From an uncultured Actinomycetes bacterium (GTDB lineage Bacteria > Actinomycetota > Actinomycetes > Nanopelagicales > Nanopelagicaceae), in NCBI GenBank assembly GCA_903918325.1, contig CAIXDY010000122.1, positions 1 through 20,144 of the forward strand: a DNA stretch of 20,144 bases. The letters are read 5' to 3'. The notes beneath the pieces are model-generated. The model searched no databases and was not told where the DNA came from. It saw only the letters and a program-made list of their open reading frames with translations. Below are positions 1 to 7,746 of this stretch, in pieces. A program made the position numbers and the translations under genes. How positions within the stretch are numbered: the first letter of the stretch is position 1; the number at the start of each line of letters is the position of its first letter.

Positions 1-437
1 CATTGCATCAGGGCGATATTTCCGCACTCAATTGGCCCATTCGGATCTAAGCGGCGCCAATTATCGGATGCATAACTTTCATAAGAAAGGATCGGAGGTC
101 GGCCAACTAAAAGACCTACTTCATACCAAGGCAGCGCAAGTTTTTTTGGGAAAGTTGTTGCAGCGGAATTTTCACTCCACTGATATGACTGGCCGATGTA
201 ACTCAAGATCATCATTGCCCGCTGTTTATCAGCCTGAGTTACAAGTGCACTGACGTTAAAATCTGGCAGAGCTTCAACGCGTTTGCGAAAATCCTTGCCC
301 ATTAATAACTTGGGAATATCTAGCGCAAATAGATCCCATGATTCATTTCCTGGCGATAGTTTTTGTGCCGGGTCAGAATGAGGTAAGTAACCAAATTCTT
401 CGGAAATTCCATAATCAGCAATCTTTACTGGATTCAT
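1..437 (-). CDS. Indoleamine 2,3-dioxygenase (IDO) family protein, N-terminal part, cut by window edge
   Basis: Reading the minus strand from an ATG at 437 gives 145 codons with no stop before the window ends, so this is a 5' fragment of a longer gene (family members are about 380-450 residues). The translation follows the IDO family: RAMMILSYIGQSYQW (73-87), LALPWYEV (100-107), GRPPILSYESY (112-122) and DNWRRLDP (125-132) line up with the helical core of human IDO1 (AYVWG, IAVPYCQL, LPPILVYADC, ANWKKKDP). Family members are haem enzymes that oxidise tryptophan or related indoles to N-formylkynurenine-type products. The proximal haem histidine lies in the missing C-terminal half, so activity cannot be judged. 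No Shine-Dalgarno precedes the ATG. A TAACCT hexamer sits 7 nt upstream, which suggests a leaderless mRNA separate from proB. Family is fairly certain; substrate is not. Confidence 0.8.
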   Translation of the reverse strand, partial: MNPVKIADYGISEEFGYLPHSDPAQKLSPGNESWDLFALDIPKLLMGKDFRKRVEALPDFNVSALVTQADKQRAMMILSYIGQSYQWSENSAATTFPKKLALPWYEVGLLVGRPPILSYESYASDNWRRLDPNGPIECGNIALMQ

Positions 438-444
438 GCGGGCA

Positions 445-474
445 AGGTTATTAGTCGGTCGGGACGAAAAGCAA
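445..474 (-). promoter_or_regulatory. Candidate leaderless promoter of the IDO-family gene
   Basis: On the minus strand, TTGCTT (474-469) is followed by an 18-nt spacer and TAACCT (450-445), a TANNNT-type -10. The -10 ends 7 nt before the ATG at 437, so transcription would begin at or next to the start codon. The 67-nt gap to proB holds no clear terminator and no ribosome binding site. Confidence 0.4.
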
Positions 475-504
475 TAGTGAAATCGCTTCAGATTCGTTTT
501 ATAT

Positions 505-1620
505 TTAAATCAACACCAAATCATCGCGATGTACTAATTCACGTTCGTATTCTGGACCCAATGATGCGGCAAGTTCTTTAGTTGAGCGACCTAGCATTTT
601 AGGCAAATCCTCTGAATCAAATGCGACTAAGCCGCGAGCAATAACTATTCCAGTGGGTCCTACCAATTCAATTGCATCACCAGCAATGAACTCACCTTCT
701 ACACCTGTTACGCCAGCAGGCAGCAATGAAACTCCGCGTTCTAAAATTGCAGTTACTGCGCCAGCATCCAGAATCAATTTGCCATGTGGTTTTGTGGCAT
801 GTGCCAGCCAGAGTAGACGTGACGTTGTTTTACTTGCTTGTGCATGAAAATGCGTTCCAAAATCTTCTCCTGCTAAAGATTTGCCGGCATTTGTTAATGA
901 TGTAAGAAGCATTGGAATTCCGGCCGAAGTTGCAATTCGTGCCGCTTCAACTTTAGTAACCATTCCCCCGCTGCCAACTCCAGATGAACCTGCGCCACCA
1001 AGAGTTACTGCATCGATTTGGGCAATGGTTGAAACTTCTTGAATGCGCTGTGCGCCAGCTTGTGTTGGAGGCGCATCGTAAAGGGCATCGATATCTGAAA
1101 CTAATACAAGCAAATCTGCATTAATTAATAGTGCAACTAAAGCTGCGAGTCGATCATTGTCTCCGAAACGAATTTCGCCTGTACCGACCGTGTCATTTTC
1201 ATTAATTATTGGGACAACACCCAATTGCAACAGGCGATACAACGTACGCTGCGCATTTTGATAATGAGATCGACGCACAACATCTTCAGTTGTTAGCAAC
1301 ACTTGTGATGCAGTAATTGAATGGCGATTAAAGCTTTGTGTGTACTGGGCGATAAGTAAGCCTTGTCCAACTGATGCTGCAGCTTGTTGAGTTGCTAAAT
1401 CCTTTGGCCGTGTAGTTAAACCTAATGGGGCTAAGCCGGCGGCGATTGCGCCTGAAGAAACAACTACAACTTCAGCACCACGTTCTTTGCAGGCAGCAAC
1501 TACATCAACAAGTGCGTTTACGGCTGAGTTATCTAAAGCTGAACCGGCTTTACCGGTGAGAGAAGAGGAACCGATCTTGATGACGATTCGCTGTGCAGAA
1601 GTGATCTGCGCTCGGCTCAC
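505..1620 (-). CDS. proB: Glutamate 5-kinase (ProB) with C-terminal PUA domain
   Basis: Phosphorylates L-glutamate with ATP to gamma-glutamyl phosphate, the first step of proline synthesis, in the cytoplasm. The 371 residues match the family length (E. coli ProB is 367). The amino-acid kinase fold shows KIGSSSLT from Lys15, SSGA at 55-58, NENDTV at 140-145, FGDNDRLAA at 152-160, LVSDIDALYD at 173-182 and GSGGM..TKVEAA at 216-227. A PUA domain occupies about 278-355. The GTG start overlaps the obgE stop as GTGA, and GGAG lies 7 nt upstream inside obgE, so translation is probably coupled to obgE. The next enzyme, ProA (gamma-glutamyl phosphate reductase), often follows proB but is not in this window; an IDO-family gene is found there instead. 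Confidence 0.96.
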   Translation of the reverse strand: MSRAQITSAQRIVIKIGSSSLTGKAGSALDNSAVNALVDVVAACKERGAEVVVVSSGAIAAGLAPLGLTTRPKDLATQQAAASVGQGLLIAQYTQSFNRHSITASQVLLTTEDVVRRSHYQNAQRTLYRLLQLGVVPIINENDTVGTGEIRFGDNDRLAALVALLINADLLVLVSDIDALYDAPPTQAGAQRIQEVSTIAQIDAVTLGGAGSSGVGSGGMVTKVEAARIATSAGIPMLLTSLTNAGKSLAGEDFGTHFHAQASKTTSRLLWLAHATKPHGKLILDAGAVTAILERGVSLLPAGVTGVEGEFIAGDAIELVGPTGIVIARGLVAFDSEDLPKMLGRSTKELAASLGPEYERELVHRDDLVLI

Positions 1621-3122
1621 TTGTCATCTCCATCCTCTGATTCATTCACAAGAACTGGAGAAATCTTAGGCGTGCGAGGGTCAACAACGTTGTATTCCCA
1701 CTGCTTGGCGATTTCATCATCACTTAATACATCATCAAGACGCTCGGTTTGTTGCCAGGTTGATTCAAGACGTGAATCTTCACCGCGACGGTGTAAGTGA
1801 CCGGCTAATTGCTCAGCTCCAGCTTCAATGGTTGGCTCCCAATCAAATACAACTTGAGTCTCACCATCTCCAATACGAACTTCACTTCCGGCAACTGCAC
1901 CCTTTTTAAATAAATCTTTTTCAACGCCAAGTTGAGCTAAGCGATCAGCTAGGTAGCCAATTGCTTCGGCATTTTTAAAGTTAGTCTGGCGAACCCAACG
2001 TTCAACTTTCTTACCGCGCACATTAAATGAACCATCGGCATTAGCTTTAACTTCAAAGCCTGAATCATCCACGGCAACTGGGCGCAAAACTATTCGTGTA
2101 CGAACTTCAACGGCCGCATCGGCACGATCTTTTTGAATCAAACGCGCCATTGCATACGTTAAATCTTGTAAACCAGCACGTGATGCCGCAGATACTTGGT
2201 AAACCTCATACCCACGTTCGCGTAATTCCCCTTCAACCATGTCGGCCATCGCTTTGCCATCAGGCAGGTCAGTTTTATTAAGTGCAATGATTCGAACTCG
2301 ATCTTCGAGCCCACCATAAATTGCAAGTTCATTTTCAATAATCTCTAAATCTTGAACTGGGTTTCGATCGGTCTCCAAAGTTCCGCAATCTAAAACATGG
2401 ACAAGTGCAACGCAGCGCTCAACATGGCGAAGAAATTCAAGACCCAAACCTTTTCCTTGACTTGCTCCTGGAATTAAACCTGGAACATCGGCAACAGTAA
2501 AACGTGTTTCTCCCGCTTGTACTACTCCAAGGTTTGGTACCAACGTTGTAAATGGGTAATCCGCAATCTTTGGACGAGCGGCAGAAATAGCGGCAATCAA
2601 TGATGATTTTCCAGCACTTGGGTAACCAACTAAAGCAATGTCGGCAACTGATTTAAGTTCTAATGAAAGTGTGCGCTCTTCGCCTGGTTCACCTAATAGT
2701 GCAAAGCCAGGTGCACGTCGCTTGGATGATGACAACGCCATATTTCCAAGACCACCAAAGCCACCTTGTGCAGCTACAAAAACCGTGCCAGTACCAACAA
2801 GGTCCGCGATTTGTTCACCGTTACTATCAAAAATTACCGTTCCGTTAGGTACACCCAGAATTAAATCTTCACCCGATTGACCATCTTTGCGATCGCCATA
2901 ACCTTGGTGACCTGATGTTGCTTTGCGATGTGGTGAATGATGAAAATCAAGCAACGTTGTAACGCTTGGATCGACAATTAAAATTACATCTCCGCCGCGT
3001 CCACCATTACCGCCATCAGGTCCACCCAGTGGCTTAAATTTCTCGCGCTTTACAGATACACAACCATCGCCACCTTTTCCAGCAATGGCATAGAGAGTTA
3101 CACGATCAACAAAAGTTGTCAT
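1617..3122 (-). CDS. obgE: Obg-family GTPase (ObgE/CgtA)
   Basis: Essential ribosome-associated GTPase acting in 50S subunit maturation and stress/growth control. The glycine-rich Obg fold spans about 1-158. The G domain follows with G1 GYPSAGKSS (166-174), G3 DVPGL (212-216), G4 NKTD (282-285) and G5 SAAS (311-314). An OCT domain lies at about 345-428. An additional tail to residue 501, with an acidic DDVLSDDE stretch, makes it longer than proteobacterial Obg and fits actinobacterial members. The ATG start is supported by GGGAG 8 nt upstream. An intrinsic terminator separates it from rpmA, so obgE-proB is expressed either by read-through or from an unrecognised promoter. Its stop overlaps the proB start by 4 nt. 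Confidence 0.97.
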   Translation of the reverse strand: MTTFVDRVTLYAIAGKGGDGCVSVKREKFKPLGGPDGGNGGRGGDVILIVDPSVTTLLDFHHSPHRKATSGHQGYGDRKDGQSGEDLILGVPNGTVIFDSNGEQIADLVGTGTVFVAAQGGFGGLGNMALSSSKRRAPGFALLGEPGEERTLSLELKSVADIALVGYPSAGKSSLIAAISAARPKIADYPFTTLVPNLGVVQAGETRFTVADVPGLIPGASQGKGLGLEFLRHVERCVALVHVLDCGTLETDRNPVQDLEIIENELAIYGGLEDRVRIIALNKTDLPDGKAMADMVEGELRERGYEVYQVSAASRAGLQDLTYAMARLIQKDRADAAVEVRTRIVLRPVAVDDSGFEVKANADGSFNVRGKKVERWVRQTNFKNAEAIGYLADRLAQLGVEKDLFKKGAVAGSEVRIGDGETQVVFDWEPTIEAGAEQLAGHLHRRGEDSRLESTWQQTERLDDVLSDDEIAKQWEYNVVDPRTPKISPVLVNESEDGDDK

Positions 3123-3149
3123 GTCATTAACTCCCTTCTTCCTAGAAAA

Positions 3150-3180
3150 TAAAAAAGCGAGCCGTGTGAATACGGCTCGC
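3150..3180 (-). terminator. Intrinsic terminator between rpmA and obgE
   Basis: A perfect 9-bp stem, GCGAGCCGT/ACGGCTCGC (3180-3172 and 3165-3157), has a 6-nt loop. On the minus strand it is followed directly by a run of six T and then ATTTTC. It lies 18 nt after the rpmA stop and 27 nt before the obgE start. It should end or attenuate the rplU-rpmA transcript. Confidence 0.85.
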
Positions 3181-3198
3181 CCTTTATAGAGAAACCTT

Positions 3199-3459
3199 TT
3201 ATAGAGCTACCGGAACCACAACATTCACTACGCGACGTCCGCGAGCGCGACCATATTCAACTGCACCAGCTGCTAGAGCAAATAGTGTGTCGTCCTTACC
3301 GCGTCCTACGTTCTTGCCTGGGTGAAAATGTGTTCCACGTTGACGGACCAAAATCTCGCCAGCATTTACTTCTTGTCCACCAAAGCGCTTGATACCGAGG
3401 TACTGCGCATTTGAATCGCGACCGTTTCGTGTCGAGGAGACACCCTTTTTACTTGCCAT
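3199..3459 (-). CDS. rpmA: 50S ribosomal protein L27
   Basis: Component of the large ribosomal subunit whose N-terminus reaches towards the peptidyl transferase centre. The 86 residues begin MASKKGVSSTRNGRDS and contain QYLGIKRFGGQ and RQRGTHFHPGKNVGRGKDDTL, all characteristic of L27. There is no cleavable Firmicutes-type N-terminal extension. The ATG is preceded by AAGGG at about 9 nt, placed right after the rplU stop; the gap to rplU is 11 nt. It is co-transcribed with rplU and followed by a strong terminator hairpin. Confidence 0.98.
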   Translation of the reverse strand: MASKKGVSSTRNGRDSNAQYLGIKRFGGQEVNAGEILVRQRGTHFHPGKNVGRGKDDTLFALAAGAVEYGRARGRRVVNVVVPVAL

Positions 3460-3470
3460 TTATTTATCCC

Positions 3471-3785
3471 TTACTTCGCGCCGTTAATGGCTGTAATTTT
3501 TACAAGAGTTTGCTTTGCGCGGAAACCTTGACGACGGCGGTGACCTGTCTTGTTCTTGTAACGAAGGATGTCGATCTTTGGACCCTTAGTCTCTTCAAGA
3601 ACTTCGCCAGTGACCTTTACGCCAGAGAGAAGCTTTGGATCTGAAGTAACAGATGCACCATCTACTACGAGCACTGCAGGAAATGAAACAGTTGCGCCAA
3701 CAGCAGCGTCGATGCGATCGACAATTACTGTATCTCCAACTGCCACTTTCTCCTGATGGCCGCCAGCTTTAACGATTGCGTACAC
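3471..3785 (-). CDS. rplU: 50S ribosomal protein L21
   Basis: Large-subunit protein that binds 23S rRNA. The 104 residues begin MYAIVKAGGHQEKVAVGD and end in the basic L21 signature (YKNKTGHRRRQGFRAKQT). The start is GTG at 3785, with GGAG 6 nt upstream. It is first in the rplU-rpmA pair. A good promoter (TTGACC-N18-TACCCT) lies about 60 nt upstream, leaving a leader of roughly 55 nt that can fold into a hairpin. Confidence 0.98.
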   Translation of the reverse strand: MYAIVKAGGHQEKVAVGDTVIVDRIDAAVGATVSFPAVLVVDGASVTSDPKLLSGVKVTGEVLEETKGPKIDILRYKNKTGHRRRQGFRAKQTLVKITAINGAK

Positions 3786-3807
3786 GTGTAACTCCAGTTC
3801 ATTTTTA

Positions 3808-3838
3808 GCCCATTACAGAGCAAATGGCTCCTTCGGGC
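3808..3838 (-). promoter_or_regulatory. Hairpin in the rplU 5' leader, possible L21 autoregulatory element
   Basis: In the transcript the outer GCCC (3838-3835) can pair with GGGC (3811-3808). The inner GAGC (3830-3827) can pair with GCTC (3821-3818) around a CATTT loop, with an internal bulge between. Some bacteria regulate L21 operons through a leader structure. Matching this hairpin to such a family is only a suggestion. Confidence 0.3.
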
Positions 3839-3846
3839 AGACGCTA

Positions 3847-3876
3847 AGGGTACGGATGATGCACCCCTACGGTCAA
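3847..3876 (-). promoter_or_regulatory. Promoter of rplU-rpmA
   Basis: On the minus strand, TTGACC (3876-3871) and TACCCT (3852-3847) are separated by 18 nt, close to the sigma70/SigA consensus. A start near 3840 would give a leader of about 55 nt. It lies in the 98-nt gap after holA, the clearest break between transcription units in this half of the window. Confidence 0.6.
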
Positions 3877-3883
3877 ATTAGGA

Positions 3884-4834
3884 TTATTGGCTCCCCTGGG
3901 ATGTAGCGATGCGGGTTAAAGCCTTTTCTAGCGCATAAATCGGATCACTGGCCGCACCTTTTACCTCGGCATCGGCCTGGGCGATAGCCCCAACAGCATC
4001 GGCGATTTGAGCCGGAGACCAACGATTTAATTGGCGACGTGCCTTATCGATTTGCCAAGGCGCCATTCCTAACTGCCCAGCTAACTCAAATGATTTAGCT
4101 CCGCGATTTACTCCAGACACTTTAGCTAATGAACGAAGCGAAGAAGCAATCGCGCTAGTAATCATGACTGGATCTGTGCCAGTTTCAAGGGCGCTACGTA
4201 ATGCAATTAACGCACCAGATAAATTTCCATCCAACGTTGCATCGGCTACATCGAAACCAGTTGTTTCAACTCGGCCTTGATGAAATTTATCAATTATTAA
4301 TTCATCTATCGCACCAGCCGGTGCATCGGCAGCTATTTGACTAACGGCAGATTGCAATTCTCGCAGATCATTTCCAAGGGCTCCCACTAAAGCGGCAACT
4401 GCCCCCGGTGTAGCTTTGCGTTTTAGATCTAAGAAAAGGTTTCTAACAAACTCTTCCTTTTCGGCCTCTTTTTTAATTGGCTCACAAGCAATGATCTCGG
4501 GCTTAACTTTCTTAATGGCATCTAGTAAAGCTTTACCTTTAACTCCACCTTTGTGAATAAAAATCACGGTGGTCGATGCATCAGGTGAATCCAAGTATCT
4601 AGTTATCTCATCGCGGCTTTCTTCCGGCAAGTCCTGTAAATCACGAATAATTAATGCACGGCGTTCAGAAAATAAGGAAGGTGCCAACGCATCGGCAATA
4701 TCTCCAACAATTACATCTGCAGCAAAGAGATTGGTAACTTCACATTTTTCTTCTTTTAACTGCTCGCTTAACTTTGCAAGGGCGCGATCGGCAAGAGCTG
4801 CTTCTGAGCCCAAGACAAGGTAAAAACTATTCAT
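3884..4834 (-). CDS. holA: DNA polymerase III subunit delta
   Basis: Clamp-loader subunit that opens the beta sliding clamp during replication. The 316 residues begin MNSFYLVLGSEAALADRALAKL, which fits the delta N-terminal fold. Then come FSERRALIIRDLQDLPEESRDEI and a C-terminal helical collar region with a conserved-looking WQIDKARRQLNRWSPAQI segment. Delta is poorly conserved, so the call rests partly on length and on its place directly after comEC, the usual actinobacterial arrangement. The start ATG lies 3 nt after the comEC stop, consistent with co-transcription and coupled translation. The rpsT gene often found beside holA in actinobacteria is not present here. Confidence 0.88.
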   Translation of the reverse strand: MNSFYLVLGSEAALADRALAKLSEQLKEEKCEVTNLFAADVIVGDIADALAPSLFSERRALIIRDLQDLPEESRDEITRYLDSPDASTTVIFIHKGGVKGKALLDAIKKVKPEIIACEPIKKEAEKEEFVRNLFLDLKRKATPGAVAALVGALGNDLRELQSAVSQIAADAPAGAIDELIIDKFHQGRVETTGFDVADATLDGNLSGALIALRSALETGTDPVMITSAIASSLRSLAKVSGVNRGAKSFELAGQLGMAPWQIDKARRQLNRWSPAQIADAVGAIAQADAEVKGAASDPIYALEKALTRIATSQGSQ

Positions 4835-4837
4835 GTT

Positions 4838-6973
4838 TTACCCCCATCTAATTAGATTCAAACGCCCTTTAGCTTTACGTACCGAAAAACGATGGTCTTG
4901 TGCCCGTACTGCAATGGCGCCATCACTATCTGTTCGTACAACTTCTGAGCCGAGTCTAGCCAGCGCATCGATGGTTTGCACTGCTGGATGTCCATAGGTA
5001 TTTCCGGCTCCTACGGAAATTATCGATAGCTTGGGGTGAAGTGCGGCCATAAAGCCTGCGTCCTGATATTTAGAACCATGGTGGCAGACCTTATAGATAT
5101 CTACTCGGCTTACATCCTTAATGAGAAGTTGTTGCACGGGAGGTTCTAAATCACCACCTGCAAAGATTGAGAAATCTTTACTACGGATTATGAGGGCGAT
5201 ACTTGAATTATTTATTTGCGAACCCTCCCCTGGTAACTGCGCAAAGCTCAACACGTTGGCTGTTGGCCATAAAACTTCTAATGTGATTGCGCCAAGTTGA
5301 ACACTTGTGCCGCGCACTGGCGTCATAACGGGCACGCCAACTAAGAATCGATTCACCATTGAACTTTCAATGACGGGTTCGGCATTTTGGCTCACCCATA
5401 ACTGATCAATACGACGATTCTTAATTGCACCAGGTAATCCAGCAACATGGTCAGCATGAAAATGCGATAGGACGAGCAGCGGAATTTCTTGAATACCCAA
5501 CGCTTTCAAACATTTATCTTCAGCAATTGCATCTGCTCCGACATCAATAACCAGTCCACGATGGTGTCCCAAGTTGATCACCATCGAATCACCTTGTCCG
5601 ATATCGCAGTTAGCAATCTGCCAATCACCACCTGGCCAGCGTTGTAACCACGTAATACAGAAAATAAAAATCAAAGTGATAGCGACCGTCTTCTTAAACC
5701 ATTTCTTAAAAAACCAAGCTGCAAGTGTGAAGGTTGCGACAAGTATGAATCCCACTCGACCTGTCCGTAAATTCAACACTGGAAAAGTCGATGCCCAGTG
5801 TGCAATTAACGCAATTGCTGCAGCCGGGAAATGGATTACCCAAATAAGGATGATTGAAAGATAACTGGCAAATGGCGATAAAAGTGCGGCAATAAAACCC
5901 AAAATAGTTATCGGTCCGACAAAAGGTGCGGCAAAAAGATTAGCGATTACGGCCATCGGGGCTAGATATCCGCACAACGCCACAATGACTGGTGAACAGA
6001 AAATTATTGCTGCTAGTGGCGGTGCTAAAGCTTCGGCCAGTTTGTGCGGTACAAAGCGCGCAAGTTTTTCGATCAAAAATGGTGCAAAGAGCAGTAGCCC
6101 TGCAGTTGCTAAAACCGATAATGCAAAACCGGCATCACGAGCCTGCCAAGGATCGACAACTACAACTGCCGCCATGGCAAAACCCAGCGCGGGTAATGAA
6201 TCCCGTCCTTGCTTACTGGCTTGAGCTACTAATAAAACTGCCGCCATGGCTGCGGCACGAAGGACTGACGGTGATGGCCGCACCAGTGCAATGAATGAAA
6301 TCAAAAACAGTGATGTCGCAAATAAGCGTACGAATAATTTTCTAAATAGAAACTGCATAATCCATAAAACAAAGCCTGAAACAATTGCAAAATTGGCCCC
6401 GCTCACTGCAACTAAATGTGTTAAACCAGATCGTTTCATTTCATTTTTGAAAGTTGGGCTTTGCTTTGATGTATCACCCAAGACCATTCCAGGAATAAGT
6501 GCACCAGCATCTCCATTGCCAGATAAACGGCGTAAACCAAAGCGAATAGTTCCCAACGCATGTGCCCAGCGTGAGGCTTTTGTTTCAACGATAACCTTTT
6601 GACTGATAAGTACTAAGGCGGCAACACGTGCCTCTTTACTTGATACAACTCGCGCCGTTGCGCTAAATCGCTGTCCTGGCAAAAACGCCGTGACATCAGA
6701 TTGTGTAGAAATAACGCGGATTGGTACCCGCAATGGATAATCTATTGAACTGTTCTTGATATCGATGGCTCTAGCAATAAATGAGTAACTCCCAGAAGCA
6801 CTTTGATTGGGATCTGTCACTACTTCAGCAGTTATTTGCGCAGTTTGTGAAAAAAATCGAGTGATCTGGCTGTTCGCCAAAGACGCTTGGCGAATCGACA
6901 TGATTGCCGAACCTAATAACAGCGCACAAATAATGACCATGAAACGAAAGCGTTTGCTCAGTAACGCCAGCAC
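4838..6973 (-). CDS. comEC: ComEC/Rec2-family DNA uptake channel; true start probably further upstream
   Basis: Inner-membrane channel that takes single-stranded DNA into the cytoplasm during natural transformation. Numbered from the GTG at 6973 (711 residues), an OB-like region at about 35-130 precedes the competence domain with SGLTHLVAVSGANF (182-195) and many membrane segments to about 440. A C-terminal metallo-beta-lactamase domain follows: DIGQGDS (457-463), SHFHADHV (503-510), CHHGS (630-634) and GHP (661-663), with metal-binding histidines intact. The same frame stays open upstream to 7129 and encodes a ComEC-like first membrane helix, DYRAVALGAAIWGGALI, just before the GTG. No ATG, GTG or TTG exists in that extension, so the GTG start probably drops real N-terminal sequence. 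It lies between comEA and holA. Confidence 0.92.
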   Translation of the reverse strand: MLALLSKRFRFMVIICALLLGSAIMSIRQASLANSQITRFFSQTAQITAEVVTDPNQSASGSYSFIARAIDIKNSSIDYPLRVPIRVISTQSDVTAFLPGQRFSATARVVSSKEARVAALVLISQKVIVETKASRWAHALGTIRFGLRRLSGNGDAGALIPGMVLGDTSKQSPTFKNEMKRSGLTHLVAVSGANFAIVSGFVLWIMQFLFRKLFVRLFATSLFLISFIALVRPSPSVLRAAAMAAVLLVAQASKQGRDSLPALGFAMAAVVVVDPWQARDAGFALSVLATAGLLLFAPFLIEKLARFVPHKLAEALAPPLAAIIFCSPVIVALCGYLAPMAVIANLFAAPFVGPITILGFIAALLSPFASYLSIILIWVIHFPAAAIALIAHWASTFPVLNLRTGRVGFILVATFTLAAWFFKKWFKKTVAITLIFIFCITWLQRWPGGDWQIANCDIGQGDSMVINLGHHRGLVIDVGADAIAEDKCLKALGIQEIPLLVLSHFHADHVAGLPGAIKNRRIDQLWVSQNAEPVIESSMVNRFLVGVPVMTPVRGTSVQLGAITLEVLWPTANVLSFAQLPGEGSQINNSSIALIIRSKDFSIFAGGDLEPPVQQLLIKDVSRVDIYKVCHHGSKYQDAGFMAALHPKLSIISVGAGNTYGHPAVQTIDALARLGSEVVRTDSDGAIAVRAQDHRFSVRKAKGRLNLIRWG

Positions 6974-7077
6974 ACTAAAACCAATGGCAACTAAGCAGAT
7001 TCTCCAGGGCGCAGTCGCACTTTGAATCAGAGCCCCGCCCCAGATTGCAGCTCCTAGGGCAACTGCTCTGTAATCAG

Positions 7078-7686
7078 TTACACGCGGATCTTGGCTTTTA
7101 TTTGTGCGAATTTTGCCGCACCTATTCCACTAACTTTCTGTAAATCTTCTATCGTCGTGAATGGGCCATTGGTTTTTCGATACGCAACTATTCGAGCGGC
7201 AATAACTGGCCCGATCCCATCGAGTGAATCGAATTCACTTGTTGTTGCACGATTGATATTTACAATACTGTTTTGAGTACTTCGAGTTGTCGATGTTCGT
7301 GAAGCTGATGAAAGCCTTGAATCTACATAAATCTGCTCACCATCGGCTAACACTCGAGCTAAATTGATTGTGCTCAAGTCAGCACCTGGCGCAGAATCAC
7401 CTGCAGCTTTAATGGCATCTACAACTCTGGCGCGAGCCGGCAACGTGTAGACACCGGGCTTGTTAACCGCTCCAGTTACATCAACAAAAATCTCTGGAGC
7501 AGCAATTTGAATTGCAACAATGGGTGGCGTACTTACTTGATGAGTATTTCCACGAATCACTAGTAATGAGGATCCCACAACAATAATGGCGGCAATGACT
7601 AACAAAGCCCGCTTTTGTAAGTGTGTGAAATTTAAGTCATACCACCACAGGGCAATTTTTTCGAAACTCTGAGTTAAATAATCCAT
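7078..7686 (-). CDS. comEA: ComEA-like DNA-binding competence protein
   Basis: Membrane-anchored receptor that binds incoming double-stranded DNA and passes it to ComEC. The 202 residues show one membrane segment at about 27-44 (ALLVIAAIIVVGSSLLVI). A SLBB-type domain spans about 66-122 (IFVDVTGAVNKPGVYTL), followed by a Ser/Thr/Arg-rich linker at 123-140. The C-terminal helix-hairpin-helix DNA-binding domain is at 141-202 (VNINRATTSEFDSLDGIG, VSGIGAAKFAQIKAKIRV). No Shine-Dalgarno precedes the ATG; an AAGTAT hexamer lies 6 nt upstream and might be a leaderless -10. The comEC reading frame is open across its 3' end. The 60 nt between this gene and the upstream PLP enzyme holds only a weak 5-bp hairpin with no T-run. 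Confidence 0.92.
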   Translation of the reverse strand: MDYLTQSFEKIALWWYDLNFTHLQKRALLVIAAIIVVGSSLLVIRGNTHQVSTPPIVAIQIAAPEIFVDVTGAVNKPGVYTLPARARVVDAIKAAGDSAPGADLSTINLARVLADGEQIYVDSRLSSASRTSTTRSTQNSIVNINRATTSEFDSLDGIGPVIAARIVAYRKTNGPFTTIEDLQKVSGIGAAKFAQIKAKIRV

Positions 7687-7746
7687 GCGGCAATACTTGT
7701 GGAGCTTTACTGCGATCTAGCACGCAGCATTTAAGCGTGTGGATAT

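Noticed and set aside
32..253. Plus-strand 73-codon open frame at the left edge
   Set aside because: It is antisense to the well-supported IDO-family frame and has no recognisable features.
3781..3790. TACACGTGTA palindrome over the rplU start codon
   Set aside because: About 20 perfect 10-bp palindromes are expected by chance in a window this size, and nothing else supports a binding site.
7712..7741. Possible terminator between the cysteine-synthase-like gene and comEA
   Set aside because: The CACGC/GCGTG stem is only 5 bp with a 9-nt loop and no T-run after it.
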